Below, one piece after another: positions 21,815-33,794 of a stretch of 64,000 nucleotides of DNA. The position numbers and the translations under genes are program-made. The DNA comes from Prostheceraeus crozeri (lineage: Eukaryota; Platyhelminthes; Polycladida; Euryleptidae). The notes under the pieces were generated by a model. The model was not told where the DNA came from. It did no database searches and saw only the letters and a program-made list of their open reading frames with translations. The DNA is taken from assembly GCA_907163375.1 (NCBI GenBank), contig CAJQUW010011023.1, positions 372,001 to 436,000 on the forward strand, given 5' to 3'. Each line of letters opens with the position of its first letter. The stretch's first letter is position 1.

Positions 21815-22000
21815 ATGTGCCATTTCGATATTAAGGTTACATACAATTCTTCCTTTCTAGGAAACCGAAGCGCACGCAGATGAATCTAATTCTGTGATAC
21901 AATATGAAAGTATGAAATAGCGAGTGTTGCCGTTTTCCTTGACATTTGAAGGTTACACCACGAGCGATTACACGAGCGCGAGAGTGGTGCAACCGAATTG

Positions 22001-22700
22001 TCGCCACAGTTTTCTGCCAAACTTCCTCGATGTATGAGTTGGATGAATCATAGATATCGGACCGCGTGATCAATGATCTCTGAAACCGTTTCTAAACTAC
22101 CGATAGGCAGAATTTCATTATCTAATCGGCTTGTCGGATTGTCATAGCCACATAACGCTCAATTTCTACCAAAGATTGCTGCATTTTGACAGAAATCCAT
22201 GACTTAGGTGGGAAGCATTCTTTGTCAACTTACCCACATATTCTCTATCACTCTGTTGTGCTTTCTATTCTGTTTTGTGGCTATCTTTACGATAAATTTT
22301 CAGTTGCTACTGCTTTGATGGAGAGAATGGTTTTCTATGACAAAATGATTAACTAGACCACGTCTTTAAGTGCTTTCTCCTTAGACATCGCAATCCAAGA
22401 ACTATTCTGTTTTGGATATCAGCAGCTCAGACGGATTCTAATATTTGAAATGTTCATCTTACCGTTATGTATCAGGGAACAAAGTGAAAAGAACTCTATG
22501 TTTGAAACTCACTCATTTTTGGATCTAATTGTTGAAATTTTTAAAAGGAGAGTTCTGCAATTACATAGAAATCGGTTCAATGTGCTGCATCACACTTGTA
22601 AAGAAGTCGCACTTGTCATAGTTGTCAGTCTCACAACTAAATGTGCAATTAGAACACGCTGGGCTGTGACTTCTTACACCGTTTCTGTGCGACAAGAGGT
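22001..22700. repeat. Long dispersed repeat R0, copy 2 (empty site for MITE R1)
   Basis: Collinear with 7931-8660. At its left edge the sequence reads GAGAGTGGTGCAAC followed directly by CGAATTGTCGCCAC. At copy 1 the same point is split by MITE R1 and the GGTGCAAC word is doubled. This is therefore an uninterrupted relative of the insertion site. Confidence 0.75.
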
Positions 22701-23130
22701 TTTTGACAAAAAAAGTTGAATATTCCTCGAGATGTTGTCCACTCTTCAGGGTGTCATTAATTTTATTTAATTCTATTTAATTGTTGTTCCTTTTTCTTTT
22801 AATAATAATGATAATAAACAAAATATGAAAAATATATAAACAGAATAAATAGTAAATTTATAAGCTAAAATGAAAAATATTATCCGGAAAGTCTACATAC
22901 TGAATTTTACTAGTCAAGTATAACGCTGCTACTTATTTGCTACTACGCAGTGTTCAAAGTCAAATGCACGAGTGAAATGTTTTCAAAATGAGACTATAAT
23001 TTACGTGATCTGAGGGTCTACATGGAAAAGCATTTTGGCATTCAGTTGAAGTTTGGACTGTTCTATAGTGGGCAATTATCAACTCCCAACTGTTTGAATT
23101 TTTGTGTTTTCATAACTGCGTCACTTTATC
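22701..23130. other. No gene seen
   Basis: AT-rich tract at about 22760-22870, otherwise plain non-coding sequence. Confidence 0.35.
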
Positions 23131-23530
23131 TTGAAGTTTTGTGGGCACGCCATGGAAGTGTGTTCGTTAGCTGCTAATCGTGGAGGTGGTGTCGACCCAC
23201 CACTCCCTGCTATTGGGAGGGGCCCAGGGGACGTCAGGTTTCGGGAGTTGGAGTTTGTCTTGGACTGTCTTGATGTTGGCGTCAGTGGCCGTGATGGTGA
23301 TGTTGATGTTAGCTGCCAATCTTCAGAGACGTTAAACAGGACACAGACAGGCGATTATCCTGCTGATGACATTTTAGCCTTTTTATCGTGCAAGTATGAT
23401 TATATTATCCAGATAATCTGACAATGACTTCGCCGCGCTTTGGCCTTTATCGTGGAGCATTCGCTCTGCGTCCGGGAGACCTTGGATTCAAACATTGGTC
23501 TGGCCAAAGCTAGGACTTCTCAATTAGGTG
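23131..23530. other. GC-rich segment with a tRNA-like piece
   Basis: 23150-23350 is GC-rich compared with its surroundings and ends in CAGAGACGTTAAACAGGACA, a style seen in SINE tails. At 23437-23520 a degenerate tRNA-like head can be read (GGCCTTTATCGTGG, then a B-box-like CTTGGATTCAAAC). I cannot assign it to the other SINE families here. Confidence 0.35.
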
Positions 23531-24009
23531 CACTCTGTATTCGCAGGTAGCCTGTACCTTTACATTTTTGCACTCAGCACAAAAGTATGAAGTTGTGATA
23601 AAGAATAACTCAGCCCAATTCTCGGATTCATGTCGCCCGATGTGCTTCTGAGCATAGACAAAGTATACCTGCAGATTTATCATTTATAGCAGCTGTGCTT
23701 TACATGGACAATTACATATGCACATATGCACTTAAAATCTTTTTCAACTGAATTATATGCTGTGTCTAAGATAAAGGACAGAATGAATTTATTATAATTG
23801 AAATGATACCACGCACTTGGATGCAACAGCCAGAGATTTGCACAAATCCCAAATTATAAGTGAAATATCTATATTCAGCATTTAGTCTATGTTCTATTGT
23901 GAATATTCTTCAAGATATAGGCCATGCCGTAATTAGTAAGGCCTTTTGGAAGACAGTTATCTTTCAGTTTCTTTAGTTTTTTGATAAGGAGTTAGAAAAG
24001 AGGCTTTCT
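23531..24009. other. No gene seen
   Basis: Non-coding DNA ending at the hAT-like element. Confidence 0.35.
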
Positions 24010-25348
24010 CAGGGTTCCTACGCTTTTCCTGATTCAAAAAATTAAGGAGATTTAAGGAGATTTTAAGAACATTAATCACTTAATTTAAGGAGGTATGACG
24101 GCCCAGTTGGTTAAGTGACCGCACCGATAACATATTGTACAGAAGGTCCAGGGTTCGATCCTCCACCTAGTGAAGTGTAGAAAAGGTGAATTCTCGACTC
24201 TCTGATAGTCACATTCTGCTAAGAACGATTCCAAATCCCAAGTGTGCCGTCTCAAAAGTAGTCCCAAATTTGAGATGTCATTTTGTAAATTGTGATATGA
24301 AATTCCATTGAGCCATGTATATACAATGTTCATGGAAAAAATTTGTTTCGTTTTGGAACTCCATTAGCGTCATCAATCAAAAAATATTTCTTTCTGTGTA
24401 ATCTTTACATTTGGAAGTACGCTCAAAAGCAATCATGATCCTCTGTGAATTTGAATTTTCGTAATGATAACAATTCTTTACCTTTGCACTTTGCTGTCGA
24501 ATACACAGGGCAGGTGCAGGCTCATCAATATTTGCCGAACTGAATTGCAAAAATTGCTGACCTGATTAAGCAATTTGCAACAATGGAAACAAGAACATAT
24601 CAACAAAGAACAAAATATAAAGCCAAGTTTTGTTTGTTAAATGCACATGTACATCATAAACAACATCATTAGACAAATGATTACAATTGATGAAGAATAT
24701 TGATTTCCGCAATCCAAGAGAAAATGTAAAGTAAAGTCAGCTGAAAGAAACAAGGCTGGATTGCTTTCACTCTCATGATGTTTCTATTTGTTCATCACAA
24801 ACTACCTCTGAATACATCAAAAAAGTCCATAAAACATGATTTGGATTCGAAGTTGAAAATCGTGGTTGTCCTTGTCACAGCTATTGGCTTTATACATGAA
24901 ACAATGTTTGCCCCACCTTATCAACACGAAGAATTTGAAGTTATTCTGGAATAAAATTATTATAAATTCAAAATACACGCGTACTATGGTAAGCTATAAC
25001 TACAGGGATATGTTTGATTTCATTCATTTCATTATCCAGTAAAAGAGATACAATGAAAACGTTTTCAAGCCGAAGTATTATTGAAATAGGACTTAATAAA
25101 TATAATAGGAATATGAAAATAGGATTTTCCGAAGATTTGCGCAAAAAATCGACGCTGAGAGTGAGAGACGGTACAGTTTACTATGTTATTGATACATCAC
25201 CCACCACGCACCGTCACGGAATCAATCTAAAGTCCAGAAATTTAAGAAGATTTTCAAAAAATTAAGGACATTTAAGTAGATTTAAGGATGAAATTAAAAT
25301 TAAGGAGATTTAAGGAGTTTTAAGAAGATTTAAGAAGCGTAGGAACCA
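24010..25348. mobile_element. hAT-like non-autonomous element, 1.34 kb
   Basis: Ends CAGGGTTCCTACGCTTTTC and, inverted, TGGTTCCTACGCTTC form the terminal repeats. The flanks GGCTTTCT (24002-24009) and TGCTTTCT (25349-25356) agree at 7 of 8 positions, as expected for an aged hAT duplication. Both ends contain AATTAAGGAGATTTAAGGAG-type repeats. No transposase is present. A tRNA-like sequence lies near its left end. Confidence 0.75.
24092..24170 (+). repeat. tRNA-like SINE head inside the hAT-like element
   Basis: ATGACGGCCCAGTTGGTTAAG (A-box region) and GGTCCAGGGTTCGATCC (B box) are in the right order and spacing. It is related to the doubled head at 32177-32360 (shared CAGAAGGTC.AGGGTTCGA). 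No convincing SINE body follows. Confidence 0.55.
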
Positions 25349-25500
25349 TGCTTTCTTGTATTACAGTTTTTACGGTTGCTTTTGAATATCTGCTCTCACT
25401 GAATTTATCAACTATAATCCTTTCGGTACAAAACTTTGTGCCGTAGTTACTGCTCACTCATTTTGCATCAGAATTTTGCTTCCCAACCCTCCCATTGTTG

Positions 25501-25682
25501 GTTGAATGGCACTACTCCCCATACTGGGGCTTCGACGGTGCTGACCTAGTCAGAGATCTGGAGCATTGTGATCTTTTAGTCCGGATGCCCTTCCTGCTGA
25601 CTTCCAATGACACTTTCGGGGCTTGACCACTGGACCGAAAGATCGCTAGGCCAAGCACTTAACCGCTGTGCCACGAAGACCT
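25501..25682 (-). repeat. tRNA-derived SINE, family 1
   Basis: Minus-strand, nearly full length; the tail is altered to GTGCCATTCAACC. Confidence 0.85.
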
Positions 25683-25930
25683 GACTCCAAACAGCATATT
25701 GTATACCTAATTAAAGCAATGACCTCCATGTATGCATCTAATATACCGGTAATTCAAAACGCTTCAGAATGTCCTTGCAATCCATCTCATACTAAAGACC
25801 TAAAAAATGTAATGAATTAGGGAATCATCTCATCGACAGTGTTACAACATTGTCAAAAGATATCTGTTATGCACCGCAATATCAGTTGTCCAAACAAACA
25901 CATTTCACGTTGGATTTCTGAGCATCCCAG

Positions 25931-25998
25931 AGGACACGATTGAAGGGTTAAAAGCTTTGCTTTGTCACCGTAAACTGATCCCCTACCTCAAACTTGCA
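25931..25998 (+). CDS. Candidate internal exon of an unknown host gene
   Basis: A possible acceptor (CATCCCAG, ending 25930) opens a frame reading DTIEGLKALLCHRKLIPYLK and ends at a consensus donor (GCA followed by GTGAGT at 25999). The donor falls on a codon boundary, and the candidate exon at 26240 also starts on a codon boundary, so the two join in frame across a 241-bp intron. The protein is not recognised. An earlier acceptor, at 25921, is also possible. Evidence is splice signals plus codon-like texture only. Confidence 0.4.
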
Positions 25999-26239
25999 GT
26001 GAGTTTTGAACATATCTCGACCTCAGCTTAAATTGAAGTAATTTATTATCTGTCTCAATTGTCCTGTCTACTCTCTCTGTTCTTTCATGAACACGTAAGG
26101 GCAACGGAAGCCGGAAATTTACCTTCTTTTAGAGAGTGACTTGTCCCATCTTCATTTCTCATGCTGACAGTTCTAAACAAGAGATTTCATCTTCTTTACT
26201 TGTCGTCGCCTTCGGACAAAAACTATTCGCTTCATGTAG

Positions 26240-26413
26240 TTAGACAAAAGCAGAGAGATAAGAGAAAGTCACGAAATCAAAGATTCCATCGAAAGCCTGC
26301 GCTACCACGAGTTGGAAAATGCTTATCTGGAAGATGCCTCGAACGAATTGATCGATAACAAACACGCTGTATTAGAGAAATGCGAAAGAGATCAATTCTG
26401 CACTGCTCCCTAG
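26240..26413 (+). CDS. Candidate terminal exon of the same unknown gene
   Basis: After an acceptor (TTCATGTAG, ending 26239) the frame runs 57 codons to TAG at 26411-26413. It starts LDKSREIRESHEIKDSIESL and ends near ERDQFCTAP. It is rich in Glu, Lys and Leu with heptad-like spacing, so a coiled coil is likely. A polyadenylation signal (CAATAAAA) occurs at about 26767. No homologue comes to mind. Confidence 0.4.
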   Translation, partial: LDKSREIRESHEIKDSIESLRYHELENAYLEDASNELIDNKHAVLEKCERDQFCTAP

Positions 26414-27581
26414 AGTAATCCCCATTTACTTCTGTGAGTTGTCGGCAACAGAGAAAATGCTACCTTCTTATTCATTCGAACTGCTTCTATAATTAAAAAT
26501 GGAAAGAAGACTAAACTGAAGTTTTTCTTAAAGTCTTTCAAAAGACTTTTTTTCTTAAGAAATTAGCAGTTTCGGAAACATTGATGCATTTATTTCAGGC
26601 AATTGCACAAAATGAAGGAAGATATTCGTTGGATCTAAGCGCAGAAGGCTTTGATTTTACTTTTTCCAAAACGACAACAAACTTTGCTGTTCAAACTACA
26701 GAGCTATGCTGCAGCATAATGGTGTACAAACTACCCATGTGAATAACTTTCCATATTTTATACAATGACAATAAAACAACAAGACTAATTGTTTGAAAAT
26801 GAATTAGTAAATAAATTAAGGAAATGAATCAACGTCTTAATGCGTTATAAGTGAGGTTCAATCGTCACGTATATTCTATTGGGATTCAGATGGTGTTACA
26901 CCCATCGAAGCGGATTGCAGAACACTATGTACTTACTTAAATGGAAAAGTAAGTACATCATTACCAACCACCTGGCAGCAAAATTTCTCCTCTCAGGTAA
27001 TGATTGCTATGAATGTGAGACTGATATTTGATAAACTTGATAAACTATCGCCTAATCAATAGGAAAATTTACAAATGCAATCATCAATACGCTTGTCCGC
27101 ATTAGAATTATAAAATTCGATGACATCTTAAAAGCACCTTCAACATTTTATTGACAATCTTGATTGAATTATAAATCTCCTTGACGCACCAACAAGAGAC
27201 TGCAGTCAGATCAGTCTAGATTTTAATAAACAGACCTAGTTGCAAACAGTGAGAGGCACATGAAGTTACAGCTTAAGAATCGGCAGGTGCATAGGTTTCA
27301 GATGTTCCCGCCCATTTAAAATACATTTCAAGGCTTTTCTTAGAGTTAGCAGTTGACTTGACCTCGAATGCAATGCATTATTCGCCTTATAAAAAAATCG
27401 AAAGAAGCTCCCATCACTTAACCACGGATGAATCACCGATGGCCCACCTACCAAGTATGAACACGTGTATTGTGACAATCTTTATCTTTACTTTTCTCTG
27501 TCAATACAACAAGGTCACGAAACCATTCTGGCAAATCATGGTTGGGGTAGCTTTCATACGAGTTTAGGGTTAATAACCGTA
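26414..27581. other. Possible 3' UTR, then no gene seen
   Basis: An AATAAA at about 26768 could end the candidate transcript. A short perfect hairpin (ATGTACTTAC / GTAAGTACAT) lies near 26927-26958. Nothing else is supported. Confidence 0.35.
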
Positions 27582-27760
27582 GTGGTCTCCGTGGCACAGT
27601 GGTTAAGTGCTTGGCCTAGCGATCTTTCGGTCAAGAGGTCGAGCCCCGAAAGTGTCACTGGAAGTCGGCAGGAAGGGCATCCGGACTAAAAGATCACAAG
27701 GCTCCAGAAAAGTATGACAATGTCAGCATCGTCCAACCCCAAGTAAGGGGGTACGTTCCT
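27582..27760 (+). repeat. tRNA-derived SINE, family 1
   Basis: Plus-strand copy with an intact head and body; the tail after GTAAGGGGGTA diverges from other copies. Confidence 0.85.
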
Positions 27761-28394
27761 CAAGTCGGACAGACTCAACCCCTGAGCCTTCTGGACTAGA
27801 TTGCTGGTACCTTCTGTATTCTCTGTACATTCAGAATAGAATTTTGAAACGCTAACTCCATTGCGCATAAAAGTAGAGAATATTTACTACATTTACTTAT
27901 TTATTTATTTACTTACTTTATTATTTTATATTTACTTATGCACTTGCAGTTCCTACAGCGTTAATTGCAGTACATGGCATCTCCACGGGGATGAAACTCG
28001 TCAAGAAAATGATTTGCGCGGTCGTTTAACTATTAGAGCTAGTTAACTAGATCCAGTGTTCTTCTTTCACACATTGGTAGCATCTTACAGCATCTCCCAG
28101 GGTTGTTATCATAACTGAGCTCCGCACATGTGTCACGTGCATCTCCGCGCTATGTCAATACACCTCTGAGTGATGCTATCAGACGTGCTCAAGTAAATTA
28201 CATACGGAACACATTTCACTCTAAACTCAACGCCTCAGAACACGATCAATATTTCTGTACTGACGTGATACTTTTCCTCATACACTATAAATGTGTACAC
28301 ATGCAAGGTTGACAAAGAGCAGACGTTTTCTTAACTCTCTAATATCAGGTATTATTCTAATGAAAGACAATCACATGTTCTTGATGTCTGTGTA
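27761..28394. other. No gene seen
   Basis: Contains a TTTA/TTAC-rich microsatellite-like tract (about 27887-27945). Confidence 0.35.
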
Positions 28395-28563
28395 TTTCAT
28401 GTTGGATGTTTAGGTTGTCTAGACAACACGTAGACCAAATCAAGTCTCCGAAGTATTCCAAATTGATTCCGAAAGCAGTCGAGGCGCCGTCATATACGAT
28501 GTTTGACAGGAAGAAGACACTGAAGATGATCGTTGTCTTCTGAGTGGTTCCCAGGCCAAATGA
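28395..28563 (-). CDS. Candidate transporter exon (monocarboxylate-transporter-like)
   Basis: Minus-strand translation TTIIFSVFFLSNIVYDGAST then AFGINLEYFGD resembles a transmembrane helix with the DG...FG....EYFG pattern found early in SLC16-type transporters. An acceptor-like CACTCAG precedes it. The frame goes on past the similarity without a good donor, so it may be an exon, a pseudogene piece or chance. DNA just upstream (28564-28610) has repeated GGGCC words. Confidence 0.25.
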
Positions 28564-28610
28564 GGGCCGAGAGTGGGCCAGCACGGGCCGAATGTGGGCC
28601 CTAACATCCT

Positions 28611-29429
28611 TCTACACTGCCCCTACATCCTTTTCTTCTACACTGCGTTGATGTACAATCGATTTTAATTAGTTCAGTTTGCATCATCTCATAATCTTGA
28701 TTGACATCCGTTAGTACCTTAATCATACCTTTCATGACGAACTACAAAACTTTCACCAGGACTCAGATTTCAGACATTGCCTGCGGACTAGCCAAACATA
28801 AAGCACACACTGAGGGTAGTCATACCTGGGAAACTTCAACATCGTCACTTGGAGGAGATAGAATTCCGTAATTTGCCGATGTTGATCGACAATGGAGACA
28901 AAATGCCATTTTTCTGTATTCAAGCTTTGGTCAGAGATTTTGGTAACGCTTTCAGCAAGTGAAGATGACTTTACCTCATTCGAACCTTTGATTTAGTTTA
29001 GCTAACTTTTAGCATAATCCGAGTTCTGAATGCATGCAGTTACTAAATCCATCAAAAAATCCATTAGTTGGTGGCTATGTACATCAACCTACGACTACTC
29101 GAATATGCCTCAATTTTGAACAGGTAAGCCACACACTCTGTGGCCGGCCGTTGATAGATATTGAACAGGCTTAAGTCACGCACTCAGCTTTCACTATTGG
29201 CCTCGTGTTGGTGGCTCAATGGCCATGAGGATAGAAAGTAAAGTTGAGCCTATCAGAAAACGACCAACAAAGGGAAAAGTCTGATATTACAGGGTGGCAT
29301 TGACCACAATATGGATTATAAGACTGATTGCGGCCAGCAGGTATACTCGTGTTACTAAATTTTCTAAATTTTTATGTTCATTGGTTCGGACGAACGGAAC
29401 TTTTTGGTTCACTTCTAGATATTTGTATT
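28611..29429. other. No gene seen
   Basis: Non-coding DNA without repeats I can place. Confidence 0.3.
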
Positions 29430-29569
29430 ACATTGTAGACCAGATGTTCCCACACATTTTTAGTAGAGGTGCTGATGTGAACATGATGTGAATTTTTGAT
29501 GAACACGGGGATCCGTCAAATTTTACATTAATAAGCATGTAAATTGCAAGAAGCAATGTAACAGTGACC

Positions 29570-30040
29570 GCAGATTGCACGAGTTCTTTTTGCATTAGAG
29601 ACGGTAACGTGAAGTGCAGCAATGTCAACAGCTTGATCTGACGTCTGTTCGCAGCATTATTACTACTCGTGTGTGCATTGTTCTCTCTCCATCTTCGTCT
29701 CATCCACTGCTATTTGAAATCTTCCCACGGCCACACCTTTTTTAGGTTAAACATGTTAGTGCAATGGATGTGGCCTGGTCATCATCACTTCACGAGTTGT
29801 CGTGACATGACTTTGGTGACCTCAAGTGCTTTCTGCTTAGAGAATGAGGTCAGAAGAAGTCAGATGAAGCTGCAGACATCGCTGCACTTCAAGTTATCGC
29901 GCCTAATTCAGAAAGTAGTTGTCCGATTTGCACAAATCTTGGTATGTGGGTAGAAAATATCCTCACTTACGTGTACTGAAAGTTTTATGACGATTGATTC
30001 ACTTCAACGGATTTTAGACAAATTTGAAAACTTGGTGGGA
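29570..30040. mobile_element. Foldback element F1
   Basis: A sequence reading GTCAGATSAAGCTGCWGACATC, a ~30-bp variable stretch, then AATYTGCACAAAT occurs at 29570-29645 (minus) and 29865-30040 (plus). The left arm is shorter. The same pair of arms occurs at 41515-41660 (minus) and 42340-42510 (plus). Long, imperfect inverted arms around unrelated interiors fit a foldback transposon family. No coding sequence is seen. Confidence 0.55.
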
Positions 30041-30186
30041 GAGATAACCTATAAGTGCCAGCTTGGGATCCCTTGTTGTAGACTAATTAATTAAGGAGGA
30101 GACAATATCTTTACTAATAAGTTGAAAGAAAAAATGCACTCCCTTTGGTTTAACCGTAAAAGTATAATGTTAAAAGTATGTACAAG

Positions 30187-30225
30187 AGACAGACGTTTCG
30201 CGACGCAGTCGCAGCCTCAGTGTCT
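30187..30225 (-). ncRNA. Hammerhead-like RNA relic without a neighbouring PLE gene
   Basis: Minus strand: stem I strand AGACA, core CUGAGGCU, stem II GCGAC-UGC-GUCGC, GAA, palindromic ACGU, C, stem I partner UGUCU, all contiguous. Of the three loci it has the longest paired stems (5 bp each). No endonuclease frame is visible upstream on the minus strand, so it may be the end of a heavily decayed PLE or of a non-autonomous element. Confidence 0.55.
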
Positions 30226-30645
30226 GGTAAAAACGTGCAGAATGTCAAAAACCGTCAAGTACATCTTTCGACACATTATTCAGGTGCATTTTGAACCCTA
30301 GATGTTTCAGAAAACCAAATGCCCTCGTCTCTGACTTTGCCTACATTCGAATCCATCTTGCATTATTCATCTGCTAAAGGGCAGCGAGCGGATGCCACTC
30401 TCACGACTACTCTGATGAACGAGAGAATGTTCACATCTGTGGCAGCTATTATCATCTTGATAGCGAAACTATGATTGTAATCTTCATGCAAAATATATGT
30501 TACATTTTAACCTGTCATGTCAGAAGACAGAAATTCGCGCAGAATCGCTTCATCAGCCATTTCCAGACGGTTTGCACGATAAAATCTCAACCCGAGCGAG
30601 TGGAAATGTCATCCTCAGACACTCTCCTTTTCATTCTAATTGTCA

Positions 30646-30819
30646 ATGGAACATAAATCAGAAAAAGTGGAACAGCTGAAGCCCATTGTCGATAGATTCA
30701 AAGAAATAGAGACGCGCGATCTTCAATTGCGGTTCGTATTTCGTCAAAGAAGTAGTCAAGCGGTTTGTGTAGAAGAGTTGAGGAAGCCAGAGGGCAGAGA
30801 GGATCAAAGGGAGAGATGA
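30646..30819 (+). CDS. Small open frame with coding-like texture, unknown
   Basis: From ATG, 57 codons beginning MEHKSEKVEQLKPIVDRFKE, charged and helix-like. The opposite strand is also open here. No splice sites or homologue support it, so it may be chance or an old exon. Confidence 0.15.
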   Translation: MEHKSEKVEQLKPIVDRFKEIETRDLQLRFVFRQRSSQAVCVEELRKPEGREDQRER

Positions 30820-31324
30820 ACTTGTCAGATGAACGATGAAGAGAATCATTGTCTCAACGTTGGGAAGGGCGCCATCCTGGTAATGACTGTCATTAGCATG
30901 AGAGAGGTAATGAGATGAACGAGACGAACGATTCGAAGCTAAACAAGTTGTCAGCAGAAAAAACCGTCTAATTAACTTCCTACAATTGATTATTCAGCTG
31001 TTGAATTCAAACGTTATCAACTGATTAAAATGTGAAATTCAAAGACAAGTAATCGAGTTTATTGTGGAAATGTGAAGCAGAAGAAACTATCAAAATGTCA
31101 GACGTGTACAACATGAGTACGCCTTTGATTTACTGACTTGTATTTGTTCTTTGTTTATTTACTTCATTTATTGCTATTTTTATCTACTTATTCGAAGTTT
31201 TTACTCATCTCTGCCCCCCAGGCACGATGGGACAGTCTCCACACACACATCTCCCACCTGGTTAGGGCTAGGAGCGTCTAGTAAGAGCGGTGGTACCCAT
31301 GGAGTAGGTATATTAGGTAGATTA
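30820..31324. other. No gene seen
   Basis: Non-coding DNA between the weak open frame and repeat R2. Confidence 0.3.
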
Positions 31325-32120
31325 TCGACTCAGCATTTATTAAATCCCCAATGTGTATGCACTTTCGATTTTATTAAATGAACTGTAGTTGAGACCCAGT
31401 ACCACATGTGAGATATGCGCATTTTTGCAGTTTTGAAGATATCTACACGGAATTGACTGATCATGATTGCAACACAGAGGAAAGAATATCATTTTACAAA
31501 TCCTCCGTGTCCTGACAGCCTTGGAGATGTAATTCGATAAATTAGCAATTCGATGGGTTGCTTTTACATTAATGCTCACCCTTATTAATAAGAGCATTTT
31601 CTTATCGTGAGCATATCACAAACTACCTACAACTGAAAGAGAAAATATCAAAGACAGATAATAATAAAAAAATTAAATTAAAAATGATGGGTCCAGATTT
31701 TTATTCTTCAGCAAGAAAATGAAGTATAAATCTATCTGCGATGATCACCTGCCGAAAGCCGATGAATTTCAAAATAAAATAAATCAGAAAGCCAAGCAAA
31801 GACATAATTCCATGAAGACTGCCATTCTAATGCGGTTCATGATATTTCCTTGATAATCAGCTCAACTTCCGCTTAGTTAAGATGCCTGTTCGTCAATGTT
31901 CATTCTTTTTGATATCTCTAAGTTCCATACTGCTTATGTAGTGGTTTCACGTCGATAGTATATAAATACAGGAATAATTTGCAAAAATTTCTTGAATGTG
32001 ATAATTTAAGATCATAAATATGCTTCTTAAAATGTGATCATATATTGTTTGAACAGCAGGAACGTGATCTAAGGAAAAAACTGAATCTCCTGATATAAAA
32101 ATTTTCACTGCATGCGGCAT
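31325..32120 (+). repeat. Dispersed repeat R2, second copy
   Basis: Collinear with the longest copy (9440-11010), lacking about 0.8 kb that the first copy has between 10000 and 10830. Shared words include GAGCATTTTCTTA and CCATGAAGACTG. Confidence 0.6.
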
Positions 32121-32176
32121 TTTTTTAGTGGACACCCTACCTACTATACACTTACTCTATGATAATATCTTCCGAG

Positions 32177-32360
32177 ATGGACAGACTCGAACCCTTGACC
32201 TTCTGCACCTTCGCACCGAATGCGGCCCTTAACCAATTGAGCTATCCTGCCACCTACAGTGAGAGCGACGGTACCTCCCCAGTCGAACAGACTCGAACCG
32301 TTGACCTTCTGCACCTCCGCACCGAATGCGGCCCTTAACCGCCTAAGCTATCTTACCGCC
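32177..32360 (-). repeat. Two tandem tRNA-like heads
   Basis: On the minus strand two tRNA-like units (32284-32360 and 32177-32252) repeat with a period near 107 bp. Each has an A-box region (GATAGCTCAATTGGTTAAG in the second) and a B box (GGTTCGAGTCTG). The insert between the boxes is longer than in a normal tRNA. They look like a doubled SINE head rather than tRNA genes. Confidence 0.6.
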
Positions 32361-33119
32361 GAAATTATTCTAGGCAATAACTTCTTTTACTTCTTGGATA
32401 GATTGTCTCTAAAGTCTTAGTACTTATTCACTCAACGCTAATTCCTAATATTGCCTTGTACACTGTAATTTTTCCAATTCCACTTACCACTTGAGAAAGA
32501 GAACAGTTGTCTCTTGAAGCGTCATGTCTGCATTTCATTTCTTCTTCGGGTTTAGTATCAACAGATCGCAAGGCCCATCTTCCAGTCATTTAAGAAAAAC
32601 TCAGTTTAGACTGAGATAGTGCGAACATTCAGGTCTCTATTTCTGGATGTCAGTAATTGCTTTCTGCAGATTAGCGCTCAGGTAAAGACCCACCAACAAG
32701 CAGAGTGCACTCCGTCAAGTTGCAGAAACCTTTGTCTGATTGATTTCAGCCTGTAGCACTTCCCATCAAACAGCACTGAAATCAGCTTTGATTTTACCCA
32801 AGCAGAGAAGGAATTAGCAGAATTTGACTGATTGAACGTTCAAGTATTCACGATCTCAACTCTTAATGCAAATACATCCCCAGCAGCGTCGATGCAGCTC
32901 TTTAATCAATTTTGTTTAGTGATAGAAGCGCCAATTAAAGCATTTCCTCTTCGTTATGAAGCATTGCATAGGTCAAGTTCTTCAGTCGTGCATCAGAGTT
33001 GGCGACTTGAATTTGCCTGACTATTAACAACACTAATCTACTGTTTCTAACAGTGAATTATCACGGCAACTGGCGCCCTTGAGTGTTCAATACATAGCGG
33101 CGTGAGTATTGAAATGAAA
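32361..33119. other. No gene seen
   Basis: Plain non-coding DNA. Confidence 0.35.
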
Positions 33120-33303
33120 GATGGTCTCCGTGGCACAGTGGTTAAGTGCTCGGCCTAGCGATCTTCTGGTACTGAGGTCGAGCCGCGAAGGTGTCATTGG
33201 AAGTCTTCAGGAAGGGCATCCGGAATTGAAGATCACAACGCTCCAGATTAAAGTCTGACTGTGTCAGCAACAGGGAACAGTGACGTTAAAACCATCATTT
33301 TTC
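33120..33303 (+). repeat. tRNA-derived SINE, family 1
   Basis: Plus-strand copy; it lacks the CCGTCCAAGCCCCCAGTA part of the body and ends GTGACGTTAAAACCATCATT. Confidence 0.85.
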
Positions 33304-33794
33304 ATGTCATTTCAGAAAGCAGGAAATCAGCTATAATCTGCATCAAATTTCATCACCTGTATCGATAAACTGTATGACAAGTATCAGCTTCGAATCTGAA
33401 GACATCGAATTCAGAAAAATAAAAATATCAGACGATTAACAATTGCTCTTTGAACACTAATCATTGCTTTATTAGCTTTCTTTAAGTAAGAAGCTGCTTC
33501 GTAACCCAAGCAGCTGTCATTTTGTTTTCGATACCTCGGCTTATGTTGAAATGTAGAAATTGCTGTGTCATTGACCAAACAATTTTCCAAGAAAGTCAGC
33601 ATTATTATCATATTACTTCGAAGTATGTAAATATCCAGTAAGATTTCATAATTCGCACGAATCCATCGAATCATAACAGAAATATGAAAATATATGCTTG
33701 CAGACGTGAGCTCACGTCCTGAAGTTTAATTAAAATCGCAGTTTATTGAAAACATACATTTTGCGAATGGATCTGATAATGATAATTTTCTATG
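33304..33794. other. No gene seen
   Basis: AT-rich non-coding DNA. Confidence 0.3.

Noticed and set aside
23131-23421. A 96-codon frame in a GC-rich patch
   Set aside because: The patch looks like a repeat ending in a SINE-style tail, and the frame shows no domain.
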